From Rubripirellula sp. (GTDB taxonomy: Bacteria > Planctomycetota > Planctomycetia > Pirellulales > Pirellulaceae), in contig JAAXJB010000120.1 in the NCBI GenBank assembly GCA_012270065.1, positions 1 through 32,512 of the forward strand: 32,512 nt of DNA, read 5' to 3'. A model generated the notes under the pieces. It made no database searches, was not told where the DNA came from, and was given only the letters and a program-made list of their open reading frames with translations. This document shows positions 1-7,306 of this stretch, piece by piece. The translations under genes and the position numbers were made by a program. How positions within the stretch are numbered: position 1 is the first letter of the stretch; the number at the start of each line of letters is the position of its first letter.

Positions 1-2162
1 GGCAACCGTTTCATCAAACGCTTCGGATCATGTTCCGGACTTCGCCGGGACGGCATCCATTTCTGCGAATGCTGGACCGAACCAGTGGTCTTCTGCTTGT
101 GTACACCGGGCAACCTGATCAATGGCAATCCCGGTTGCTTCCCATTGGAAGAGTCAGGTACGGCTACGGGTAAACGTTGAACGTGAGCTTGACCATTCTT
201 CTTGTCTGACACACCTCGCTCTGACACACCTCGCACTCGCTTCGGTTTACCATCTGCTTCGATGTCCGAGTCAACCTCGGCTTCAACGGCCGGGATAACA
301 CCGGACGGTGAGGAAGAGGACTGATGATCCTCGGGATCACCCCCGTCACGTGGCAAAGATTCATCCTTGACATCATCAGGCATTCCCGAGTCACGAACGA
401 ATTCGATTCCATGGCAGCCATGCCTGACAGGTTGAATGCCTTCATGGATCAGCAACGTTCCCATGGCTTTCTGCAAGCCAACGATGGAAGTCAGATAACG
501 CACCTGTGCACTACTCCATTCGCGTTCAGCTTCGGTTCGACGCTGTTGGGCATCCAGCAGGTTTTCCAGAATCACTCCCAGCAATCCGCCCTCATCACCG
601 AGCGTTTCCCAACGCCGAGTGAGCACATCTTCCTCTTCAATGGCAGTGACCAACACCTGCTTTTTTGTCGTTTGCTGTGCGATTGCCGTGTTGACATCAA
701 TCAAGGCGGTTTCAATGTCAGCAGTGGTCAATTGCATTGCCTCACGCAACTGCTGATTGCGTTGCTGGTATCGGAATCGTGCTTCACGATAGCGAGCCTT
801 TGCGGCCCGTTGACCGGAAGGCATTTCGTATGTCACTGCCGCAGAAATACCAGGACCACCCCTTGTGAACTGATTGGTCCACGCATCAAACACTCTGTAA
901 TTCCCGTCGAGACCACTCACAAAGCCGGCAACAATTCCTGACAGTTCAGGATCAAGTTCGGCACGCGAAACATTCACGGCTAGGCCGGCCGACTCAAGAT
1001 CGCTGGCGGCAGCCCGAACCTCGGGACGATTCTCGATTCCTTTGAGCACTGCATCGGCAAGATTGATATTCAGTTCTGGAAACCGCGGAGCATCTCTGGT
1101 CACGAACTCGAGACCAGCACTTTCACCCTGCAACAAGTCCGATCCGATCAGACTTGCCAATCTCGCCTGCTGCCGCGCAATCGCAGCTTCGATCTGAAGC
1201 AATCGATCAATTCGACGAGCGATCCGCTGACGGGTCTTGGCAAGCTCCACACGCCCGGTATCAAAATCACGTCGCGACAGAACAACCTGCTGAATCGATT
1301 CGCCGCGTTGCAAAAGTTCTGTCTGCTGCAGAAGGTGGCAACGCAATTCATAAAGTCGCCAGTAGGCATTGATCACTTCGGAAATGCGTTCCTCGACTTC
1401 GCCACGCATTGCCTGCCAGGAAATGCGGCTGTCTATTCTGGCTTGTGTAACAAACCGTTCGTTGTAGACCAGATCGCCTCGCCCAAGCAGTGGTTGCGTC
1501 AAACTGATGGCGAGCCGGGCATTCCCCTGATCAACGGGAGAAACAAACCGACTGTTGCTATTGAACGTCCCTATTTCCTGGGACAAATCGAATTCAGTTC
1601 CACGACGGCCATTTTTCTGGATCCCGGCACGCGCCAACGTGGTTCCTTCAATCAACCGTGGTGGGCCTCCGGTAGTCAGTTCGTTACCAATCGGCTCATT
1701 GTTTCGCCCCACTCTGGATTCAAAGAGAACTTTGGGGTCAAACATTGCATCCTGCTGGACGATCTGTTCCAAGGCAATGCTGGTGCGTTTTGAAACACTC
1801 GCAATCCGTGGACTGTTTTCAAGAGTGTCCAACAACACGGTTTCAAGATCAAAGCTGACCCATCGCTCTGCTTCCGTCACACTTTGCAAAACCTCCCGAT
1901 TCCACCAATCGAGGCGAGTCGCACTGGCTGCTTCCGCTGTCTTTTGTTGCAGTGGCGAGTCCTCGACTCCTTTTCTGAGTCTCGCCTCCACCTCTGCTGT
2001 TCCATTCTCCTGTGGGCTGTGCTCTGGCCTGTCCTCAGCTTTACACAGGGCTCTCAACGGTTGCATCAAGGGGATGAGCGCAGACATCAACACTGCTGCC
2101 GAAACAGCAATGAGCCTGATAGCCTGTGATTTGAGTGAGGCATTCACCCGATCAGCATCCAT
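1..2162 (-). CDS. TolC-like outer membrane efflux protein, C-terminus cut by window edge
   Basis: This frame stays open on the minus strand from an ATG at 2162 to the left edge of the window, giving at least 720 residues. It starts with a hydrophobic segment (about residues 10-35), so it is exported. The body resembles the outer membrane factor (OEP/TolC) family: long amphipathic helices rich in Q, R, A and E, the segments 'LAISLTQPLLGRGD' and 'VINAYWRLYEL', and a second half with 'IENRPEVRAAASDLES' followed by helices ending near residue 575. Such proteins form the outer-membrane channel of efflux pumps or type I secretion, and the inner-membrane partners may lie left of the window. After the channel domain there is a polar, low-complexity tail of about 140 residues with a 5-residue tandem repeat (RGVSE/RGVSD). 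Typical TolC homologues have about 450-500 residues, so both ends are extended. The family call is firm; the substrate is unknown. Confidence 0.85.
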   Translation of the reverse strand, partial: MDADRVNASLKSQAIRLIAVSAAVLMSALIPLMQPLRALCKAEDRPEHSPQENGTAEVEARLRKGVEDSPLQQKTAEAASATRLDWWNREVLQSVTEAERWVSFDLETVLLDTLENSPRIASVSKRTSIALEQIVQQDAMFDPKVLFESRVGRNNEPIGNELTTGGPPRLIEGTTLARAGIQKNGRRGTEFDLSQEIGTFNSNSRFVSPVDQGNARLAISLTQPLLGRGDLVYNERFVTQARIDSRISWQAMRGEVEERISEVINAYWRLYELRCHLLQQTELLQRGESIQQVVLSRRDFDTGRVELAKTRQRIARRIDRLLQIEAAIARQQARLASLIGSDLLQGESAGLEFVTRDAPRFPELNINLADAVLKGIENRPEVRAAASDLESAGLAVNVSRAELDPELSGIVAGFVSGLDGNYRVFDAWTNQFTRGGPGISAAVTYEMPSGQRAAKARYREARFRYQQRNQQLREAMQLTTADIETALIDVNTAIAQQTTKKQVLVTAIEEEDVLTRRWETLGDEGGLLGVILENLLDAQQRRTEAEREWSSAQVRYLTSIVGLQKAMGTLLIHEGIQPVRHGCHGIEFVRDSGMPDDVKDESLPRDGGDPEDHQSSSSPSGVIPAVEAEVDSDIEADGKPKRVRGVSERGVSDKKNGQAHVQRLPVAVPDSSNGKQPGLPLIRLPGVHKQKTTGSVQHSQKWMPSRRSPEHDPKRLMKRL
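205..234. repeat. 15-bp perfect tandem duplication inside the efflux gene
   Basis: The unit tctgacacacctcgc occurs twice back to back at 205-219 and 220-234. It is in frame in the minus-strand efflux gene and encodes repeated RGVS(E/D) units in the low-complexity tail. Confidence 0.9.
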
Positions 2163-2723
2163 GCCGGTGAAACGATCATTCCATTGAACCCTGTCTCCGA
2201 TTCCAGAGTTTCCCGCTTCTAGAATCGGTAAGCTTCGGCTTCAAACTTGGGGTAGGCGCACCAGATGCAGCAGAAAGCGTTCAAAACAAAACCCACAACC
2301 GGGTTGGTCGTGGCAGACCGTTCAAACGACACAACCGGCACTTCATCCCGGAACGTCGAAACCCGCATCCAGAAAAAAACACGTCTCTAAGGACGGCGGG
2401 ACTGAATCACGACACAGACTATCCGCGCACTGCAAACAGTTGTGCGTTGCAGACAACACGGCACAACAACCAAACACAACCGCAAGTGCGTTCAGATGAT
2501 TCGGCCATTGATGCACATGGACTTGCCCATCATTCACCCACGAAGCTGAAGCAAAGCCATTGGTGGACACACAAAACCCGGCAGCCATTGATAAAGCCAG
2601 CATCCAGCCTTAACAAATCCGGTAAGCAGAGAACACCTGTCACACGATGTCAAAAGCTGGCAAACCGATTCGATCTGTGAACCGGACTTGCAGGAAAGCA
2701 GTTGTGCTAAATCCGTGGTGCAA
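2163..2723. other. Spacer with no convincing gene
   Basis: These 561 bases separate the efflux gene from the hydrolase gene, both on the minus strand. Short open frames exist on both strands; the longest is an 86-codon minus-strand frame at 2343-2603. None shows a domain, a clear ribosome binding site or a convincing export signal. The promoter of the efflux gene should lie here, but I could not pick one out. Confidence 0.5.
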
Positions 2724-3878
2724 TCAATCAAGCATGGCTGATCGGTCAATTTGCAAGACGCGGTTCATGACTGGCCAGAATGTTTCAGGATAAAAGCGAT
2801 GTCCCAGTGACTGCCAGCGGAAGAAAAACTTCGAAGAAAATCCGGCTTGCGAGTAGACGGCTTCAAGCCGTTTCATGGCCCGATTCACAGATATTGCCGA
2901 ATGAAGTGTATCTTTTTCCCCGTGAACAACGACCAGATCACGTGGAATGATCAGCGCTGCGATATCTGGCATGTCTGCCAATTCAGATTTTATTCCGGGC
3001 ACCATGCAACAGTCGCAATGGAAAATGTAGCCTGACTCACTGGTAAATGATGTCAACGAGCAACTTGGGTGGGCCACGACAATCCGCTCATCCAAAGCCG
3101 CAACGTAAACCGTAAGAACTCCTCCCCCGGAATTCCCGAGCATGCCGATCCGGCGGACATCTGCACCTTCAAGTTCGGCCACTACCCAATCCAACAGGCA
3201 CTTCGTATCCCACACCCGTTCACCAATTGCAGTTCGTCCGCCCATCAAACAGTGCATCAACTGAGCACGACACTTTCGATTCCCATGTCGGCCATTGATA
3301 TCCGAGACCGAATTCGCATCAGCAAGGCCGCGTGTGGCTGGAACAACAGCGATGTACCCTTGTTTCACCGCCTGCACAGCGGGATCGCCCTGCTTTGCTT
3401 CTGTGGCTGCACGGTGCTGACCATCCCTGTACACACCTGCATAGGTGTTCCACCCATCGGCATCGTGACCATGAGCACAGATCATCACTGGCCGTTCTTT
3501 CTGGTAATCTCTGTCCGGACGCAAAATCCAGAATGCAACTTTCAATCCTGGCTCTGTCTCGATTTCCCCGAGTTGTCTCCAATGGCCATCCACCCACGTG
3601 GCCTGTTCAAGGTGTACGGATGGCACGTGTCCCACAGTCTGGGAAACAATCCGCTCGAATCCAAGCAGTTGTTTCAGCTTCGTACGAGCAACCCCACGCC
3701 AGGCTTGGAAACCTGCCGGATCGTCGGACCGAAAAGCCAATGCGCCCGATCCTCCATGGACTCTTTTCAGGTACGCCTGCTCCGAATCTGAAAATCCATC
3801 AAACCTGTTCTTCGGAGGCTCCCCGATCGCAAACTGCGTGATAAAAATCGACAGACCTGCAATCAATACATTGCGCAT
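2724..3878 (-). CDS. Secreted alpha/beta hydrolase (acetylxylan esterase / dienelactone hydrolase-like)
   Basis: This 384-residue protein starts at ATG 3878; a GTG one codon upstream is also possible. A hydrophobic signal peptide (about residues 3-20) predicts export. The alpha/beta hydrolase fold shows in the strand 'PVMICAHGHDADGW' (oxyanion region), the nucleophile elbow GNSGGG (Ser near 250), an acid in 'VVVHGEKDTLH' (Asp near 323) and a late histidine in 'QSLGHRF' (His near 360). The order and spacing fit the large planctomycete group of exported esterase or peptidase-like hydrolases that act on acylated polysaccharides or other esters. The 'HCDCCMVPGI' segment between nucleophile and acid is cysteine-rich and may form disulfides after export. 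The substrate cannot be read from the sequence. It appears to stand alone. Confidence 0.82.
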   Translation of the reverse strand: MRNVLIAGLSIFITQFAIGEPPKNRFDGFSDSEQAYLKRVHGGSGALAFRSDDPAGFQAWRGVARTKLKQLLGFERIVSQTVGHVPSVHLEQATWVDGHWRQLGEIETEPGLKVAFWILRPDRDYQKERPVMICAHGHDADGWNTYAGVYRDGQHRAATEAKQGDPAVQAVKQGYIAVVPATRGLADANSVSDINGRHGNRKCRAQLMHCLMGGRTAIGERVWDTKCLLDWVVAELEGADVRRIGMLGNSGGGVLTVYVAALDERIVVAHPSCSLTSFTSESGYIFHCDCCMVPGIKSELADMPDIAALIIPRDLVVVHGEKDTLHSAISVNRAMKRLEAVYSQAGFSSKFFFRWQSLGHRFYPETFWPVMNRVLQIDRSAMLD

Positions 3879-4064
3879 CACTTATCCACCAATCAAAAAA
3901 GAGAGACGTTTGAACCGGCAGGGTAACATGATCCGCTATCGACCACAGCATCACGCGCCATGGAAACCAGACTGTCTCGGCAAAGAGCCTCAAACAAACG
4001 ACACTGATAGCAACGCCGGCTACTCAGATACCGAGCAGAAGACTTCTCCGCTGCATTTGCTTTT

Positions 4065-4505
4065 TCAGTTCGATGAATTTTCCGCTTTCATTGCAGTAAC
4101 TTCAGTCTGCTGGTTGAAGACAGCAAACACGCCACCAAACAGACACATGGCATAAAACAGTCCTAGTCCCAAAACCGGCGAAAAGGCCTGGGAAGGGCTC
4201 CATTCATTCACATAGATCAGCAAGAAGATAAACAATGCAAAGCTTGGTCCCGACAGACCACAAATGAGAGCAGCCAACCGATTACTTCGCCAACCGACCA
4301 GCATCAAGATCAGACCGACAAACGCCAAACAGGGACCACTGGCCATGATCGACTCTACGTCCCACAACACGCCTACGAGCCCGACAAACACGATCAGCAA
4401 CTGCATTGCCGACAAGCCACGGACCCAACCCCCACCTGGCTTCTGATCGACAATCGGCTGCTCACTGTCTGCCAACGGCGGTGAATAAGGATTCTCTGAT
4501 GTCAT
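4065..4505 (-). CDS. Small membrane protein with ENPYSPP N-terminus
   Basis: The start is placed at ATG 4505, because the resulting N-terminus 'MTSENPYSPP' matches a short motif that opens many small planctomycete membrane proteins; an upstream ATG at 4550 would add 15 unconvincing residues. The protein has 146 residues: a polar proline-rich head of about 30 residues, then four hydrophobic segments ('LLIVFVGLVGVLW', 'LAFVGLILMLVGW', 'ALFIFLLIYV', 'FYAMCLFGGVFAVF') and a short polar C-terminus. I see no catalytic motif. It is divergent from the ceramidase-like gene, with 176 bases between them. The coding call is good; the function is unknown. Confidence 0.7.
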   Translation of the reverse strand: MTSENPYSPPLADSEQPIVDQKPGGGWVRGLSAMQLLIVFVGLVGVLWDVESIMASGPCLAFVGLILMLVGWRSNRLAALICGLSGPSFALFIFLLIYVNEWSPSQAFSPVLGLGLFYAMCLFGGVFAVFNQQTEVTAMKAENSSN

Positions 4506-4681
4506 ACGTGACCACCTGACCGGGCAGAGAGGGAATGTGCTGTTTTCCAAAAACCGGCAACACCGTCGGTTCTGGAACGCGTTAAATTAAAGGATAATTT
4601 TGACGGCATCAGCTTATAGCCATGTGTACTATCTGATCGCCACCCAAAGCATCAGCAAATAATACGCGAACTGGACACGCC

Positions 4682-6103
4682 ATGTCACACAAACCCGATC
4701 GCCGCCATTTTCTGGCCGCCACTGCGGGCGTCTGTGCGACTCCGCTGCTTGCCCAATCGGAGACACAGAACAATTCACAAGCCCAACAACCAGGTTCTGA
4801 GTCAGCAAATCCCAATCTGCGATTGGCAAGTTTTCGCTTCGATATCACACCGCCTATCGGACACTCGCTTTGCGGAGGCTGGATCAAACCGGTCATTGAT
4901 GTCGATGACCCCCTGGAGGCCATAGGCTACGTGCTGCTGGGTGCGGGCGATCCAATCGTCGTCTGTGTTCTGGATTGGACAGGACTTTTGAACAGTGCAC
5001 ACCTGAAATGGCGGCAGATGCTGGCGGAAGCTGTTGGCACCACCCCGGATCGCGTTTCCGTGCAATGTGTCCACCAGCACAATGCACCGTTTGCCTGCCT
5101 TGATGCCGAGTCCATTGTGAATGCGCAGGGAGACCTGCCACACATCATCGAAACTGATTTTTTCAACCGCTGCCTGGCATCGGGACGCAAAGCAGTCCAG
5201 GACTCTCTCCAACACACGTCTGCGGTGACTCATGTTGCCCACGGTGAATCCGCCGTCGAAAAAATCGCCAGCAACCGTCGGATCATCGGTCTCGATGGGA
5301 AAGTCCTGTCTCAGCGTGGAAGCTCCTCGACCAAACCGGAGCATCATGTTTATCCGGAAGGTCTGATCGACCCGATGCTGAAAACCTTTGCTTTCTACAA
5401 CGGGGACCAACCCCTCGTTTCGGCCCATTACTATGCCTGCCATCCAATGAGCTATTACGGAGATGGAAGGGTAAGTGCTGACTTCTGTGGTTTGGCTCGA
5501 CGCCAACGGCAATCCCAGACGCCTGGTTGCACCCAACTTTATTTCAATGGATGCGGCGGAAATATCGGTGCAGGCAAATACAACGATGGTTCCAAACAGG
5601 CCAGAGTCGAACTGACTCAGCGACTCCACCAGGGCATGATGAAATCGGAAGCTTCCCTGATTAAAAAACCGGTCAAATCCATCGAGTGGAAAACGCGTGA
5701 ATTCCTGCCGCCGCTGAATCCCGCATTCAATGAAACCGCATTGGTTCAAGAGATTTCGAAAAAGTCCAATCGCATCGTCGCACGAAATCGACGTGCTTAC
5801 ACTGTTGCTTTCATCCGACGCATCCAGGAACAGATTCCGATTCTGCTCAGTGCGTTGCAGATCAATGACATTTCAATCCTGCACCTGCCCGGTGAATGTT
5901 TCGTCGAGTACCAGTTGAGAGCACAAGCGCAAGCCAGCGAGCAATTTGTCGCATGCGCTGCCTATGGTGACGGTGGGCCGTGGTACATCCCGACCCGACA
6001 AGCGTATCCTCAAGGCGGCTATGCCGTCAGCGTTGCATGGTGTGCGCCCGAAACGGATCAGATCCTCTCAGCAGGCATTCAAAGCCTACTCGATCGCAAT
6101 TGA
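4682..6103 (+). CDS. Tat-exported neutral/alkaline ceramidase-like protein
   Basis: This 473-residue protein opens with a twin-arginine signal (DRRHFLAATAG, residues 6-16), so it is probably exported folded. The mature part matches the neutral/alkaline non-lysosomal ceramidase-like family seen widely in Planctomycetes: 'FDITPPIG' (53-60), 'VHQHNAP' (130-136, candidate zinc ligands His131 and His133), 'YACHPMSYYGDGRVSADF' (251-268) and 'FNGCGGNIGAGKY' (288-300). True ceramidases are zinc amidohydrolases that cleave the N-acyl bond of ceramide, but they are longer (about 650-750 residues) and have a C-terminal Ig-like domain that is missing here. The natural substrate may therefore differ, and ceramidase activity is not proven. 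The upstream ribosome binding site is weak. Confidence 0.82.
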   Translation: MSHKPDRRHFLAATAGVCATPLLAQSETQNNSQAQQPGSESANPNLRLASFRFDITPPIGHSLCGGWIKPVIDVDDPLEAIGYVLLGAGDPIVVCVLDWTGLLNSAHLKWRQMLAEAVGTTPDRVSVQCVHQHNAPFACLDAESIVNAQGDLPHIIETDFFNRCLASGRKAVQDSLQHTSAVTHVAHGESAVEKIASNRRIIGLDGKVLSQRGSSSTKPEHHVYPEGLIDPMLKTFAFYNGDQPLVSAHYYACHPMSYYGDGRVSADFCGLARRQRQSQTPGCTQLYFNGCGGNIGAGKYNDGSKQARVELTQRLHQGMMKSEASLIKKPVKSIEWKTREFLPPLNPAFNETALVQEISKKSNRIVARNRRAYTVAFIRRIQEQIPILLSALQINDISILHLPGECFVEYQLRAQAQASEQFVACAAYGDGGPWYIPTRQAYPQGGYAVSVAWCAPETDQILSAGIQSLLDRN

Positions 6104-6214
6104 CAAACGCAGTGCCAGACGACGGTCGTTGATCGCAAACACGGGAACGGCTCAACGCGCGTCAGCATCCGACACATCAGCAGCCGGAATCGTACCATCT
6201 GTACATGAACCAGT

Positions 6215-6239
6215 GGTAGCTTGCTGATTTCAAGCTGCC
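6215..6239. terminator. Hairpin between convergent genes
   Basis: A 9-bp stem with one G-T wobble (arms 6215-6223 and 6231-6239, 7-base loop) sits where the ceramidase-like gene and the methyltransferase gene converge, overlapping the methyltransferase stop codon. Neither side has a T-tract, so intrinsic termination is uncertain. Confidence 0.3.
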
Positions 6240-6946
6240 GCTCGAGTGTCATCAGCCACACTGTTTCGGCGTGCAACGGCACGGACCTGAAACCACTTAC
6301 GATCCAGTCGGCCCTTGACGCGACAGGCCAACTCAAAACCACTGCGTCCAAAAAGCTTGGCAACTTTCCGATAGCGTTTCGGCCACTTGTGGATGTAGGG
6401 CCGGGACTCTTCAAGGTCATACCCTGCTTCCGTCAGAAGGTTCCCCAGACACATGGGACTCCAACTGTAGAGATGATGATTGATATCCTTTGGCTTGTAC
6501 TCATAGTGAATTGATTCGCAGGGCACCACAAAAACCAGCCTGCCGCCTTCCTTCAACTTGGGAAGCAAACGCTTCAATTCATCAAGCGGTTGCAGGGTGT
6601 GCTCAAGGGCATTGTTGGAAACAATCACATCAATTGAACCGTCTGGCACTTCATCAGTGTCAAGGTAAACCTCAACACCGTTATCACGTGCAACCTCGGC
6701 TGCCGCCGGATTCACTTCGACGCCTATTCGTCGTGCACAGGTGAGGTTTTTCAGCAGGTATCCGCCGCCACAGCCAAAATCCAGTACGGTATCCCCGGGC
6801 GCGACGTAGTCACTGAATTTAGTGACATTCGCCCATCCACCGAATTCACCAATCGAGGCTTGAAAATCAAAATAATCTTCGCCAGCCTGCTGGTCGTAGT
6901 GCGTACTTGTGCCCACATCCCACTCCATCGAAACGTCGAAATCCAT
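6230..6946 (-). CDS. Class I SAM-dependent methyltransferase
   Basis: The start is placed at ATG 6946, giving 238 residues; a TTG at 6967 and an ATG at 6928 are alternatives. The SAM-binding motif I is clear (VLDFGCGGG, about residues 54-62), followed by the acidic end of strand 2 (GVEVNP), motif II/III 'DVIVSNNALEH' and post-motif 'LKEGGRLVFVVPCE'. This is the Methyltransf_11/23 type. The 'NNALEH' segment and the loop 'HHLYSWSPMCLGNLLTEAG' are typical of family members that modify sugars, lipids or small molecules, often within glycan gene clusters, but no such cluster is present here. There is no signal peptide, so it is cytoplasmic. The substrate is unknown. Confidence 0.85.
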   Translation of the reverse strand: MDFDVSMEWDVGTSTHYDQQAGEDYFDFQASIGEFGGWANVTKFSDYVAPGDTVLDFGCGGGYLLKNLTCARRIGVEVNPAAAEVARDNGVEVYLDTDEVPDGSIDVIVSNNALEHTLQPLDELKRLLPKLKEGGRLVFVVPCESIHYEYKPKDINHHLYSWSPMCLGNLLTEAGYDLEESRPYIHKWPKRYRKVAKLFGRSGFELACRVKGRLDRKWFQVRAVARRNSVADDTRAAA

Positions 6947-7306
6947 GCCAGAACCGTTGGATAGCAAAACTCACCCACAGACAGCAACATCACATCTGCT
7001 AGCAAACACAAGTCTATTTTCAAACCTGTCGCCCAAATGACCAGAGAAGTCAGATGACCAAGGAAGTCAGGCGTGCAGGGAAGTCAGGCGTGCAGGGACG
7101 TCAATCGATCCGACTCAATCAACAGCCTCAGCCGCCCAACCAGCCCATCAAGCCCAGCCATCCCAACAGCCCCCCGAAGACAGACACCACCAGACAGACA
7201 ACGCATCTCCCGGCCCGCGTTGCTAACGAAATGCCTGAACGTGCCGTATCTTTCCTGATGCCTCTGCAGCGATTACTCTGAAGGAGGCTCCAAGTGACGT
7301 GAGAAG
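6947..7306. other. Spacer with 17-bp tandem repeats and a strong isolated ribosome binding site
   Basis: These 360 bases separate the divergent methyltransferase and transglutaminase/esterase genes. They hold the 17-bp repeats at 7047-7097. A consensus ribosome binding site (aaggagg, 7281-7287) lies 19 bases before the first ATG of the downstream gene. At normal spacing it is followed only by the three-codon frame GTG-ACG-TGA at 7294-7302. I see no gene here. Confidence 0.5.
7047..7097. repeat. Three tandem 17-bp units
   Basis: Units at 7064-7080 and 7081-7097 are identical (aagtcaggcgtgcaggg). The unit at 7047-7063 (aagtcagatgaccaagg) is a diverged copy. They lie in non-coding DNA between two divergent genes. 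Confidence 0.85.

Noticed and set aside
205-234. CRISPR-like array from the short tandem repeats
   Set aside because: The units are directly adjacent with no spacers, so they are simple tandem duplications.
324-2187. Several long plus-strand open frames (up to 210 codons) opposite the efflux gene
   Set aside because: They are antisense shadows. The minus strand is open for more than 2 kb and encodes a recognisable TolC-like protein.
2343-2603. 86-codon minus-strand open frame with a hydrophobic start in the spacer after the efflux gene
   Set aside because: No ribosome binding site or domain; it competes with an overlapping plus-strand frame and its composition is not convincing.
4802-5749. 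315-codon minus-strand frame opposite the ceramidase-like gene
   Set aside because: The plus-strand frame has a Tat signal and conserved family motifs, and the minus frame has none.
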